Below are positions 17,679 through 25,753 of a stretch of 64,000 nt of DNA, piece by piece. The notes beneath the pieces are model-generated. The model did no database searches and was not told the origin of the DNA. It saw only the letters and a program-made list of their open reading frames with translations. Every line of letters starts with the position of its first letter. Position 1 is the stretch's first letter. The DNA is taken from NCBI RefSeq assembly GCF_000510725.1, contig NZ_AZNZ01000009.1:1-64000 (forward strand), written 5' to 3'. Made by a program: the position numbers and the translations under genes. The stretch comes from Pseudoxanthomonas sp. J31. GTDB taxonomy: Bacteria; Pseudomonadota; Gammaproteobacteria; Xanthomonadales; Xanthomonadaceae.

Positions 17679-18856
17679 CGGAGCGCCTCCTCCAGGTCGC
17701 GCCGCAGGTCGCCGACGTCCTCGATGCCCACGCTCAGGCGCACCAGCGAATCGCTGATGCCCAGGCGCGCGCGGCGCTCCGGCGGGACCGAGGCGTGGGT
17801 CATCACCGCCGGGTGGTTGAGCAGGCTTTCCACCCCGCCCAGCGATTCGGCCAGGGTGAACAGCCGGGTACGCGAGCAGAAGCGGCTGGCGGCCTCGAAG
17901 CCGCCCTTGAGCACCACCGAGACGATGCCGCCAAAGCCGGACATCTGCCGCGCCGCCAGGGCGTGCTGCGGGTGCGATTCCAGGCCCGGGTAAATGACCT
18001 TTTCCACCTTCGGGTGCGACTGCAGCCACTGCGCCAGCGCCAGGGCGTTTTCGCAGTGCGCGCGCATGCGCAGCGGCAGGGTCTTGGCGCCGCGCAGGGC
18101 CAGGAAGCTGTCGAACGGCCCCTGCACCGCGCCGACCGAGTTCTGCAGGAAGGCCATGCGCTCGCCCAGCTCGTCGCTGGCGGCAACCACCACGCCGCCG
18201 ACCATGTCCGAATGGCCGTTGAGGTACTTGGTGGCCGAGTGCAGGACCAGGTCCGCACCCAGCTGCAGCGGACGCTGCAGCGCCGGCGAGGCGAAGGTGT
18301 TGTCGACCACCACCAGCAGGCCGTGGCGATGGGCGATCTCCGCCACCGCGGCGATGTCCACCAGCTTGAGCATCGGGTTGGTCGGGGTCTCGATCCAGAC
18401 CATGCGCGTGCGCGGGGTGATCGCCGCGGCGAACGCGTCCAGGTCGGCCAGGTCGACGAAGCTGAAGTCCAGCGCCGCGCTGCGCCGGCGCACGCGCTCG
18501 AACAGGCGGTAGCTGCCGCCGTAGAGGTCGTCCATGGCGACCACGTGGTCGCCGCTGTCCAGCAGTTCCAGCACGGTGGAGCTGGCGGCCATGCCGGAGG
18601 CGAAGGCGAAGCCGCGGCTGCCACCCTCCAGCGCGGCCACGCAGCGCTCCCAGGCGAACCGGGTGGGGTTGTGGGTGCGCGAGTACTCGAAGCCCTGGTG
18701 CTCGCCCGGCGCGGACTGCGCGTAGGTCGAGGTGGCGTAGATTGGCGGCATCACCGCCCCGGTGGACGGATCGGGCGCCTGGCCACCGTGGATGGCCAGG
18801 GTGGCGAACGCGTGAACGTCCGGGGACAGGCCGTCGCGGGTGGTGTGGTCGGGCAT
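17675..18856 (-). CDS. metB: Cystathionine gamma-synthase/gamma-lyase (PLP enzyme)
   Basis: The 393-residue protein is a gamma-family PLP enzyme with the complete signature: YSRTHNPTR near 58-66, the phosphate-binding SGMAASST near 88-95, DNTFASP near 185-191 and the PLP lysine K210 in SATKYLNGHSD. The family contains both cystathionine gamma-synthase and gamma-lyase; the adjacent cystathionine beta-synthase gene favours a gamma-lyase role in reverse transsulfuration. In Xanthomonas this gene is conventionally called metB and borders the lps locus. A TAGAAT hexamer at 18887-18882 on this strand may be its -10. It overlaps the O-antigen permease gene by four bases, which ties a sulfur gene to the export operon. 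Confidence 0.92.
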   Translation of the reverse strand: MPDHTTRDGLSPDVHAFATLAIHGGQAPDPSTGAVMPPIYATSTYAQSAPGEHQGFEYSRTHNPTRFAWERCVAALEGGSRGFAFASGMAASSTVLELLDSGDHVVAMDDLYGGSYRLFERVRRRSAALDFSFVDLADLDAFAAAITPRTRMVWIETPTNPMLKLVDIAAVAEIAHRHGLLVVVDNTFASPALQRPLQLGADLVLHSATKYLNGHSDMVGGVVVAASDELGERMAFLQNSVGAVQGPFDSFLALRGAKTLPLRMRAHCENALALAQWLQSHPKVEKVIYPGLESHPQHALAARQMSGFGGIVSVVLKGGFEAASRFCSRTRLFTLAESLGGVESLLNHPAVMTHASVPPERRARLGISDSLVRLSVGIEDVGDLRRDLEEALR

Positions 18857-18881
18857 GGCGGCTCTCTCGAGGTAGCCGCGG

Positions 18882-18887
18882 ATTCTA
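18882..18887 (-). promoter_or_regulatory. Putative -10 element for metB and the downstream export operon
   Basis: TAGAAT on the minus strand lies about 26 bases before the metB start. No convincing -35 is seen. If real, it could drive the metB-wzm-wzt-GT-hdd/gmh string, because no gap large enough for another promoter exists until after gmhB. Confidence 0.35.
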
Positions 18888-18900
18888 GCAACCGCCCCTT

Positions 18901-18945
18901 AACCAAACCTTGGCGCCGGTCCCGTCCCGGCCAGGAACCGGCGCC
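18901..18945 (-). terminator. Possible terminator after cbs
   Basis: A 12-base inverted repeat with one mismatch (18912-18923 and 18934-18945, GGCGCCGGT arms) follows the cbs stop on the minus strand and leads into AAGGTTTGGTT. The T content is low, so termination would be inefficient. Confidence 0.35.
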
Positions 18946-18951
18946 CGGCCC

Positions 18952-20328
18952 TCACTGCGCCCGCCGGCGCAGGTAGTTGAGCAGGTCGATGCGGGTGACC
19001 AGGCCCAGGAAGCGGTCGCCGTCGATGACGATCGCCACCTGGCCGCGGTCGAACACCGGCAGCAGGGCCTCGATCGGCGACTTCACGTCCAGCTTCTCCA
19101 GCTTGGTGACCATGGCCACCGAGACCGGGTCGCGGAAGCGCGCCTCGTCGCCGTACACGTGCAGCAGCACGTCGCTCTCGTCGATGATGCCGGCCAGGCG
19201 GTCGCCTTCCATCACCGGCAGCTGCGACACGTCGTACAGCTTCATCCGCTGGTAGGCGGTGGTCAGCAGGTCGGTCGGGGCGACCACCACGGTGTCGCGC
19301 TGCGCGTACGGGCGCATGATCAGGTCGCGCAGGTCGCCGTGGTGCGGGCGCTCCAGGAAGCCGTTGTCCAGCATCCAGTAGTCGTTGTACATCTTCGACA
19401 GGTACTTGTTGCCGGTGTCCGGCACCAGCACCACGACCTTCTTCGGCCGGCTCTGCTCGCGGCAGTAGCGCAGCGCGGCGGCCAGCAGGGTGCCGGTGGA
19501 CGAGCCGCCGAGGATGCCCTCCTTCTCCAGCAGTTCGCGCGCGGTGTGGAAGCTCTCCGCGTCGGGGATGGCATAGGCCTTCTTCACCCGGCTGAAGTCG
19601 GAGATCGAGGGCAGGAAGTCCTCGCCGATGCCCTCCACCAGCCAGCTGCCGGACTTGTCGCTGAGCACGCCCTCGTTGATGTACTGGGCCAGGATCGAGC
19701 CGACCGGGTCGGCCAGCACCATCTCCACGTGCGGGGCGTGCTTCTCGAAGCAGCGCGACAGGCCGGTCATGGTGCCGGAGCTGCCGCAGCCGAACACGAT
19801 CGCGTCTAAGCCACCGGCCGCGGCCATCTGCTCGATGATCTCCGGGCCGGTGCCGAACTCGTGCGCGGCCGGGTTGTCAGGGTTGCCGAACTGGTTGATG
19901 AAGTACGCCCCCGGGGTCTCGGCGGCGATCCGCGCGGCCAGGTCCTGGTAGTACTCCGGGTGGCCCTTGCCCACGTCCGAGCGGGTCAGCACCACCTCCG
20001 CGCCCATGGCCTTGAGGTTGAAGATCTTCTCCCGGCTCATCTTGTCCGGGACCACCAGGATCAGCTTGTAACCCTTCTGCTGGGCCACCAGCGCCAGGCC
20101 CAGGCCGGTGTTGCCGGCGGTGCCCTCGACCAAGGTGGCGCCTGGCTTGAGGTCGCCGCGGCGCTCGGCCGCCTCGATCATCGACAGGCCGATGCGGTCC
20201 TTGATCGAGCCTCCGGGGTTGAAGTTCTCGAGCTTGAGGTAGAGCTCGCACGGGCCGGTGTCCAGGCGGCGCGCCTTGACGATCGGGGTGCGGCCGATGA
20301 GTTCGAGCACGGAAGCGTGCAGGGCCAT
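18952..20328 (-). CDS. cbs: Cystathionine beta-synthase
   Basis: The 458-residue protein consists of a fold-II PLP domain followed by two CBS motifs. The PLP lysine is K43 in NPGGSIKDRIG; EGTAGNTGLGLA is the substrate loop, GCGSSGTMTG binds the phosphate and GGSSTGTLLAA is the third family motif. The C-terminal part (about 340-458) has the paired CBS repeats (VSQLPVMEGDRLAGIIDESD and VAIVIDGDRFLGLVTRIDLLNYL). It condenses homocysteine and serine to cystathionine, the first step of reverse transsulfuration. metB lies 95 bases downstream on the same strand. ATG 20328 gives the conserved start MALHASVLELIGRTP. Confidence 0.93.
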   Translation of the reverse strand: MALHASVLELIGRTPIVKARRLDTGPCELYLKLENFNPGGSIKDRIGLSMIEAAERRGDLKPGATLVEGTAGNTGLGLALVAQQKGYKLILVVPDKMSREKIFNLKAMGAEVVLTRSDVGKGHPEYYQDLAARIAAETPGAYFINQFGNPDNPAAHEFGTGPEIIEQMAAAGGLDAIVFGCGSSGTMTGLSRCFEKHAPHVEMVLADPVGSILAQYINEGVLSDKSGSWLVEGIGEDFLPSISDFSRVKKAYAIPDAESFHTARELLEKEGILGGSSTGTLLAAALRYCREQSRPKKVVVLVPDTGNKYLSKMYNDYWMLDNGFLERPHHGDLRDLIMRPYAQRDTVVVAPTDLLTTAYQRMKLYDVSQLPVMEGDRLAGIIDESDVLLHVYGDEARFRDPVSVAMVTKLEKLDVKSPIEALLPVFDRGQVAIVIDGDRFLGLVTRIDLLNYLRRRAQ

Positions 20329-20511
20329 TCTCGGGTCCGTTTCCTGGGCGCCGCGTCGCGGCGGAGCCCGGATTATCGGCCGGATCGCCGGCGCCGGTAA
20401 GGGCGCCGGCGGGCATCGCGGCGGCACCGGCGCCGGAAAGAATTGCGCGGGCGGCAGTGGCCGACGAGGAGGCCACCACCGCCCGCGGCGGTGAAACGCG
20501 GGAGATCGCGG

Positions 20512-20727
20512 TCAGTGCGACCGTTCGTAGATGCGCAACAGGCGCTCCTTGGCGGCAAGCTTCTCGCGCTTCATCTGCCCCAGGGTCATGTCGTCGATGG
20601 GGAGCACCCCGAGTTCGGCCTGCATGCACTTCTTGTCCAGCAGCCGGTGTCGCTGGTAGAGCTGCTTGAATTCGGGGTTGCTCTTGATCAGCGCGTCGAT
20701 TTCGGCCTGCGATTGCCCTTCGAACAT
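20512..20727 (-). CDS. YdcH/DUF465 family small protein
   Basis: The 71-residue protein is rich in charged residues and predicted to be a helical hairpin. NPEFKQLYQRHRLLDKKC and LGQMKREKLAAKERLLRIYE match the two helices of the YdcH (DUF465) family, short cytoplasmic proteins of unknown role. An ideal ribosome site AGGAGG stands seven bases before ATG 20727, fixing the start. The gene is isolated between the cbs gene and a 391-base gap. Confidence 0.85.
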   Translation of the reverse strand: MFEGQSQAEIDALIKSNPEFKQLYQRHRLLDKKCMQAELGVLPIDDMTLGQMKREKLAAKERLLRIYERSH

Positions 20728-20789
20728 CTGTGCACCTCCTGGGTCGTTACGTCCCTGACGGCGTACTGCCGGCGGTCCTGGCCGGCGCC

Positions 20790-20950
20790 GGAAAAACAAA
20801 CGCCCCGGGCCGGGAGCCCAGGGCGCAGGATTGCCGGAATGGCAGATGCGGGATTTTCCGCTCCCCAAGCCGCCGCCGCGGCGGATGCCCGGCTTCGACA
20901 GGGACGGGAGCGGCGGAATGCAGCATCGGCGCGTACTCCGGATCTGAGCG
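20790..20950 (-). ncRNA. Candidate structured small RNA
   Basis: The 391-base gap between the YdcH-like gene and the OmpA-like gene holds no plausible reading frame but is highly structured. Nested inverted repeats span about 20833-20942: TTCCGCTCCC pairs with GGGAGCGGcGGAA, AAGCCG with CGGCTT, and GATGC with GCATC, giving a long imperfect rod. On the minus strand the rod leads into a GC hairpin and a TTTGTTTTT tract (20826-20792). An AT-rich patch at 21090-21118, unusual here, could hold its promoter. I could not match it to 6S, SRP, tmRNA or RNase P RNA. Confidence 0.35.
20792..20826 (-). terminator. Intrinsic terminator, minus strand
   Basis: On the minus strand CGCCCTGGG/CCCGGGGCG arms form a GC hairpin followed directly by TTTGTTTTT. 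It would end either read-through from the OmpA-like operon or the candidate small RNA in the same gap. Confidence 0.6.
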
Positions 20951-21118
20951 GCGGCACGGGGGTGTGCTGCCGGCTCGATTCCGACCCTACTCCCAAGCCC
21001 GGGGGCCTTCAAGGGGCCGCGGCGTGAAGGCGCCGGAAGTGTTAACCGCGCCACCCGGCGTCCCGCACCAGGGCGAGACGCCGGCTGCAAGCCATTGATT
21101 TTACAAACCTAAATGAAG

Positions 21119-22012
21119 TCAGAGGGCCACGGTGACCTCGGCCGCGCGCTTGCTGGTGGCCGGATCCTTGACGCCGTCGGCCTTGATCCTGCCCTTGTCC
21201 ACCCCGGCCGCCACCAGGGCGTCGCGCAGGGCCGAGGCGCGGGCCATCGCCACCTTCGGGTCGCTGTCCCAGGCACGGATGCGCACCGAGCGCCGGGCAC
21301 CGATCTGCAGGTACGCGGCCAGCGCTTCCGCCGCGTCCTTGCCGGCGGCGGTGAGGCTGGACTTGCCGCTGGCGAAGACCGCGCCGGGCAGCACGAAGAC
21401 CTCGCCCTGGCTGCCGAAGGTCGAGGCCGGCAGCTTCTTTCCGGACACCAGCTCCGCCTCCTGGCGGGCCAGCTCGGCTTCCTTGCGCCGCGCCGCGCTC
21501 ACCTGCGCGCTCTGCCGGCCGGCGGCCTTGCCCAGCGCCGCCTCGGCCTCGCTGCGCGCCAGCGCCTCGGCCTCGGCGGCCAGGCGCAGGCGCTCGGCCT
21601 CCTCGGCCTGGATCTGGGCCTGGATGCGCAGCTGCTCGGCCTCGCGGCGGGCCCTCTCGACCTCGCGCCGACTGGCTTCCACCAGCAGTTCGCTGCGCTG
21701 CAACTCCAGCCGCGCCAGCTCGCCGCGGGCGGCCGCGGCGCGGCCCATGGTCTCGGCGATCTCGACCCGGCGCTCGGCCAGGTACAGGGCCTCGGGGCGG
21801 TCGCTGCGGCGGGCCTGCTCCAGGGCGGCAATCGCCTGCTGGGCCTGCAGCAGCTCCAGGCCGGCGCCCCGCGCCAGCGACGGATCGGCCTGCAGCGCCT
21901 CCAGCCGCGCGCGCAGGCGCGCCGCGTCGGCGTCCTCGGCGGCCAGCGCGGGGGCGGCCAGGGCCAGCAGCAGGCAGGCGGCCAGTGGACCGGACAGGCG
22001 GCGCGCGCTCAT
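21119..22012 (-). CDS. OmpA-like periplasmic/outer membrane protein with long coiled coil
   Basis: The 297-residue protein has a signal peptide ending near ALA-A (residue 24), a helical region that looks like DUF4398 (about 25-80), a long charged coiled coil (about 85-185, rich in REVERARREAEQLR-type heptads) and a C-terminal OmpA-like domain (VFVLPGAVFASGKSSLTAAGKDAAEALAAYL, IRAWDSDPKVAMARASALRDALVAAGV) that should bind peptidoglycan. The OmpA core is imperfect compared with the usual NxxLSxxRAxxVxxyL pattern. Its start overlaps the stop of the preceding DUF4398 gene (ATGA, 22012-22009). Probably a cell-wall-tethering or envelope-structure protein. Confidence 0.8.
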   Translation of the reverse strand: MSARRLSGPLAACLLLALAAPALAAEDADAARLRARLEALQADPSLARGAGLELLQAQQAIAALEQARRSDRPEALYLAERRVEIAETMGRAAAARGELARLELQRSELLVEASRREVERARREAEQLRIQAQIQAEEAERLRLAAEAEALARSEAEAALGKAAGRQSAQVSAARRKEAELARQEAELVSGKKLPASTFGSQGEVFVLPGAVFASGKSSLTAAGKDAAEALAAYLQIGARRSVRIRAWDSDPKVAMARASALRDALVAAGVDKGRIKADGVKDPATSKRAAEVTVAL

Positions 22013-22410
22013 TCGGCGCCCTCCAGCCGGGCCAGGCCCAGCTGCCGGCGCAGGCCATCGACCTCCTGCCGGCGCTGCAACACGTCCGCCTCGGCCCTGG
22101 CCAGCTCGCTGCGGGCCCGGGCCAGGTCGGCATCGGCCGCCACCCGGCGGGCGCGGGCCTCGGCGTTGCGCTGGTCACTGCGCGAGCGCGAGGCGGCCAG
22201 CGCCTGGGCCTCGATCAGCCCCTGGCGGGCGGCCTCGATCAGGTCCGGGGCGTAATGGTCGGCGTCGGCCTGCTGGGCCTCCAGTACCGCGCGCTCGGCC
22301 TGCTGCACGGCCGGCAGGGCGGTCTGCGCCTGGGCCGTGACAACCAGCCCGAAAGTGCATACCAGCGCGTACAGGGTCCTGCGGAAGTATGCGAAGCTAG
22401 GATCGTTCAT
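22009..22410 (-). CDS. DUF4398-like exported helical protein
   Basis: The 133-residue protein has a hydrophobic signal segment (residues 13-28, cleavage likely after AQA) and then a fully helical region (PAVQQAERAVLEAQQADADHYAPDLIEAARQGLIEAQALAA) resembling DUF4398 proteins, which are commonly encoded beside OmpA-domain partners. ATG 22410 is chosen because it places the signal peptide at the N-terminus; an in-frame ATG at 22467 adds unconserved residues. It is translationally coupled to the OmpA-like gene and divergent from pilU. Confidence 0.72.
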   Translation of the reverse strand: MNDPSFAYFRRTLYALVCTFGLVVTAQAQTALPAVQQAERAVLEAQQADADHYAPDLIEAARQGLIEAQALAASRSRSDQRNAEARARRVAADADLARARSELARAEADVLQRRQEVDGLRRQLGLARLEGAE

Positions 22411-22511
22411 CGGGGAAAGTCGCGTCCCTTGGGGTCGCGGCCATTGTCGGAAGCCGGAGGCGTCCATGCAAATGGATGCCCGGGCACCTTGCTATTGGGG
22501 AACGTCACTTA

Positions 22512-23642
22512 ATGGATATCGGCTACTTCCTGAAGCTGATGACCGAGAAGAATGCCTCGGACATGTTCCTGACCACCGGGGCGCCGGTCTACATCAAGAT
22601 CGAAGGGAAGCTCTACCCGCTCGGCAACACCGGGCTGCCGCCGGGCATGGTCAAGAAGATCGCCTATTCCCTGATGGACGAGGGCCAGGTGCCGCAGTTC
22701 GAGCGCGACCTGGAGCTGAACATGGCCATCGCCGTGGCCGACGCCGGCCGCTTCCGCGTCAACGTGTTCAAGCAGCGCGGCGAGGTGGGCATGGTGATCC
22801 GCGCGATCCGCAGCGTGATCCCGTCCATCGAGGAACTGAACCTGCCGGAGGTGCTGAAGGACATCATCATGACCCCGCGCGGGCTGGTGCTGATCGTCGG
22901 CTCCACCGGCTCGGGCAAGTCGACCTCGCTGGCGTCGATGATCGACTACCGCAACAGCAACATGACCGGACACATCCTCACCATCGAGGACCCGATCGAG
23001 TACCTGCACAAGCACAAGAAGTCGATCGTCAACCAGCGCGAGGTGGGCCTGGACACCCACGCCTTCCACAACGCGCTGAAGAACGCCATGCGCGAGGCGC
23101 CGGACGTGATCCTGATCGGCGAGATCCTCGACGCGGAGACCATGGAGGCAGCGATCGCGTTCGCCGAGACCGGCCACCTGTGCCTGGCCACCCTGCACTC
23201 CAACAACGCCGACCAGACCATCGAGCGCATCCTCAACTTCTTCCCCGAGAGCGCGCACAAGAACGTGCTGATGAACCTGGCCCTGAACCTGCGCGCGGTT
23301 GTTTCGCTGCGCCTGGTCAAGGGCGTGGACGGGCGCCGCCTGCCGGCCACCGAGGTGCTGCTGAACACGCCGATGATCCGCGACCTGCTGCGCCGCGGCC
23401 AGGTGCACGAGATCAAGGCGGCGATGGAGGCCTCGCTGGAGGAAGGCATGCAGACCTTCGACCAGTGCCTGTTCCGGCTGGTCAAGCAGGGCCGGATCGA
23501 CCAGGAGGAAGCGCTGCGCGCGGCCGACTCGCGCGACGGCCTGGCGCTGAAGTTCCGCCTGTCCGAGGGCGCCGAGGGCGAGCACGATCCCTACGCCGAC
23601 CTCAACCAGCCCAGCGCCGGCATCAGCCACGGCTTCGTCTGA
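22512..23642 (+). CDS. pilU: Type IV pilus retraction ATPase PilU
   Basis: The 376-residue GspE/PilT-family ATPase starts with MDIGYFLKLMTEKNASDMFL, a PilU-type N-terminus. Motifs: Walker A GSTGSGKST at 130-138, the atypical Walker B PDVILIGEI, the Asp box at 203-210 and the His box TGHLCLATLHSNN near 220-232. Compared with the usual GEIRDxET, the Asp box reads GEILDAET, with Leu for Arg. PilU is the accessory motor that works with PilT to retract pili for twitching motility. pilT is normally adjacent but is not in this window. GGGGAA lies nine bases before ATG 22512. The end faces maiA across a strong hairpin. Confidence 0.88.
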   Translation: MDIGYFLKLMTEKNASDMFLTTGAPVYIKIEGKLYPLGNTGLPPGMVKKIAYSLMDEGQVPQFERDLELNMAIAVADAGRFRVNVFKQRGEVGMVIRAIRSVIPSIEELNLPEVLKDIIMTPRGLVLIVGSTGSGKSTSLASMIDYRNSNMTGHILTIEDPIEYLHKHKKSIVNQREVGLDTHAFHNALKNAMREAPDVILIGEILDAETMEAAIAFAETGHLCLATLHSNNADQTIERILNFFPESAHKNVLMNLALNLRAVVSLRLVKGVDGRRLPATEVLLNTPMIRDLLRRGQVHEIKAAMEASLEEGMQTFDQCLFRLVKQGRIDQEEALRAADSRDGLALKFRLSEGAEGEHDPYADLNQPSAGISHGFV

Positions 23643-23664
23643 AGCCTGGCCGCGGTGGACCCGG

Positions 23665-23694
23665 GGGCCGCGCACTGCGCGGCCCCTTGCCTTT
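23665..23694. terminator. Hairpin terminator between convergent pilU and maiA
   Basis: A perfect ten-base stem (GGGGCCGCGC at 23665-23674 with GCGCGGCCCC at 23678-23687, loop ACT) is followed on the plus strand by TTGCCTTT. It lies in the short gap between two convergent genes. Confidence 0.55.
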
Positions 23695-23700
23695 GCAGGC

Positions 23701-24363
23701 TCAGGAACGCGGCGCGTCCGGCTGCGCCTCCGGCGCCGCCGCGGCGAACGCCGGCAGCGCGGCGCAGGCGGCCCCGATCCGGGCGATCGCCGGCCACGCC
23801 GCCAGGTCCAGGCCAAAGCGGCGGGCGTTGTACAGCTGCGGCACCAGCACGCAGTCGGCCATGCCGGGCGCATCGCCGTGGCAGAAGCGGCCGGTGGCCG
23901 GATCGCCGGCCAGCAGCCGTTCCAGCGCGTCCAGGCCCAGCCCGATCCAGTGCCGGACCCAGGCCTCGCGCGCCGGCTGGGCCTGTTCCAGCCCGTGCTC
24001 CAGGTACTGCAGCACGCGCAGGTTGTTGAGCGGATGCACGTCGCAGGCGATCGCCTGGGCCAGCGCGCGCACCCGCGCGCGGCCGGCGGCGTCGGCCGGC
24101 AGCAATGCCGGCTCGGGCCAGGTCTCGTCGAGGTACTCGAGGATGGCCAGCGACTGCCGCAGCACCAGATCGCCGTGCCTGAGCACAGGCACCAGCTCCT
24201 GCGGGTTGAGCGCGGCGAACGCGGGCGCGTGCTGCTGGCCGCCATCCCGGACCAGGTGCACCGGCTCGCTGGCGTAGTCCAGGCCCTTGAGCGCCAGGCC
24301 GATGCGCACGCGGTAGGCGGCGCTGGAACGCCAGTAGGTGTAAAGCGTCAGTTGCGCGGACAT
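23701..24363 (-). CDS. maiA: Maleylacetoacetate isomerase (zeta-class glutathione transferase)
   Basis: The 220-residue protein has a thioredoxin-fold N-terminal half with SSAAYRVRIGLALKG near 13-27, the zeta-class signature that carries the catalytic Ser, then NPQELVPVLRHGD with the cis-Pro, LRQSLAILEYLDETWP for glutathione binding, and a helical C-terminal domain with IACDVHPLNNLRVLQYL. It isomerises maleylacetoacetate to fumarylacetoacetate in tyrosine/homogentisate catabolism. fahA, whose product acts next, ends 37 bases before maiA begins, on the same strand. Confidence 0.92.
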   Translation of the reverse strand: MSAQLTLYTYWRSSAAYRVRIGLALKGLDYASEPVHLVRDGGQQHAPAFAALNPQELVPVLRHGDLVLRQSLAILEYLDETWPEPALLPADAAGRARVRALAQAIACDVHPLNNLRVLQYLEHGLEQAQPAREAWVRHWIGLGLDALERLLAGDPATGRFCHGDAPGMADCVLVPQLYNARRFGLDLAAWPAIARIGAACAALPAFAAAAPEAQPDAPRS

Positions 24364-24400
24364 CCTGCCTCCCGGTGCGGCGCGCCTGCGTGGGCCGGCC

Positions 24401-25393
24401 TCAGGCCGCCGGCGGCTGCGGTTCGATGCGCTGCTCGATCGCGCCGAAGATGCTGTTGCCCTGGCGGTCGAACATCTCGATGCGGATGCGGTCGCCGAAC
24501 TTCATGAACGGCGTGGACGGCTTGCCGTCGCGCAGGGCCTCGACCGTGCGCCGCTCGGCGAAGCACGAGGCCCCCCGGGACACGTCCTGGTTGGCGATGG
24601 TGCCGGAGCCGACGATGGTGCCGGCCGCCAGCGGCCGGGTCCTGGCCGCGTGCGCGACCAGCTGGGCGAAATCGAACTGCATGTCCTCGCCCGCCTCCGG
24701 GGCGCCGAACCACTCGCCGTTGTAGTGGGTGACCAGCGGCAGGTGCAGCTTGTTGCCGCGCCAGGCATCGCCCAGCTCGTCGGGGGTCACGAACACCGGG
24801 CCCAGCGCCGAGCGCGGCTTGGACTGCAGGAAGCCGAAGCCCTTGGCCAGCTCGGCCGGGATCAGGTTGCGCAGGGACACGTCGTTGACCAGGCCGACGA
24901 GCTGGATATGGCCGGCGGCCTGCTCCGGCGTCACCGCCATCGGCACGTCGTCGGTGACCACCACGATCTCGGCCTCCAGGTCGATGCCGTAGTCCTCGCT
25001 GACCACGCGCACCGGGTCACGCGGGCCGAGGAAGCCGGCGCTGGTAGCCTGGTACATCAGCGGGTCGGTGTAGAAGCTCTCCGGCACCTCGGCGCCGCGG
25101 GCGCGGCGCACCCGCTCCACGTGCGGCAGGTAGGCGCTGCCGTCGACGAATTCGTAGGCGCGCGGCAGCGGCGCGGCCAGGGTGGCGTGGTCCAGCTCGA
25201 ACGCGTCCGCGGCCTGGCCCTGCTCCAGCGCCTCGGCCAGCGCCACCAGGCGCGGCGCGGCACGCTGCCAGTCGTCCAGGGCCTGCTGCAGGGTGGCGGC
25301 GATGCCGGTGGCGCGCACGGCGCGGGACAGGTCGCGGGAGACCACGACCAGGGTGCCGTCGCGGCCGCCTTCCTTGAGGGTTCCGAGCTTCAT
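24401..25393 (-). CDS. fahA: Fumarylacetoacetate hydrolase family protein
   Basis: The 330-residue protein has the FAH fold. Metal-binding acidic residues appear in DLEAEIVVVTDD, the QLVGLVNDVSLRNLIP segment and FGFLQSKPRSALGPVFVTPDELGD are characteristic, and RPLAAGTIVGSGTIAN leads into the C-terminal part. It hydrolyses fumarylacetoacetate to fumarate and acetoacetate, the last step of tyrosine degradation. AGGAG lies close upstream of ATG 25393 and the N-terminus MKLGTLKEGGRDGTLVVVSRD is family-like. It is transcribed into maiA, forming a two-gene catabolic operon. Confidence 0.92.
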   Translation of the reverse strand: MKLGTLKEGGRDGTLVVVSRDLSRAVRATGIAATLQQALDDWQRAAPRLVALAEALEQGQAADAFELDHATLAAPLPRAYEFVDGSAYLPHVERVRRARGAEVPESFYTDPLMYQATSAGFLGPRDPVRVVSEDYGIDLEAEIVVVTDDVPMAVTPEQAAGHIQLVGLVNDVSLRNLIPAELAKGFGFLQSKPRSALGPVFVTPDELGDAWRGNKLHLPLVTHYNGEWFGAPEAGEDMQFDFAQLVAHAARTRPLAAGTIVGSGTIANQDVSRGASCFAERRTVEALRDGKPSTPFMKFGDRIRIEMFDRQGNSIFGAIEQRIEPQPPAA

Positions 25394-25753
25394 TGCGCGC
25401 TCCTGCTGGCTGTGGATGGCGGATTGTAGCGGCTCGGCACGGACGGTTTCACCCGAAATCATCGCCGCGGGACGCGCCTGAATGCTTCCCGCGGCCGCGC
25501 CGGACGCCGCCGGCGCTCTTGCCGTAGAATGCGCGCACCGATTGCCAGCGGCCGTCCGTTTCCCCCAGGGACCGGCAGCGCCGGAACAGCTCCGGCGTCC
25601 CGCTCCATCCCCGACGCCTTCCGCCTGGCATTCGCGCCGGACCTTTCCGGCCCATCCCTTCTCGCAGCGCGGATTCACGGGAACGCTCCGAGTCATCGGC
25701 CTTGACGGCCACCCGGCGGCAGCCGCCGCGGGTCATCCATGGAGTGTTCCCCG
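25394..25753. promoter_or_regulatory. Divergent promoter region between fahA and rhlE
   Basis: This 360-base stretch has no plausible gene. It contains TAGAAT at 25525-25530 followed by GCGCGCAC on the plus strand, a likely -10 for rhlE that would leave a 5' leader of about 215 bases. Long leaders are common for DEAD-box helicase genes, but no known element was recognised in this one. Confidence 0.4.

Noticed and set aside
17675-20328. SAM or other sulfur riboswitch before metB or cbs
   Set aside because: The leaders are short (95 bases before metB) and contain no riboswitch core.
20790-20950. 6S, SRP, tmRNA or RNase P RNA
   Set aside because: None of the sequence landmarks of these RNAs could be found; only the structure and terminator are supported.
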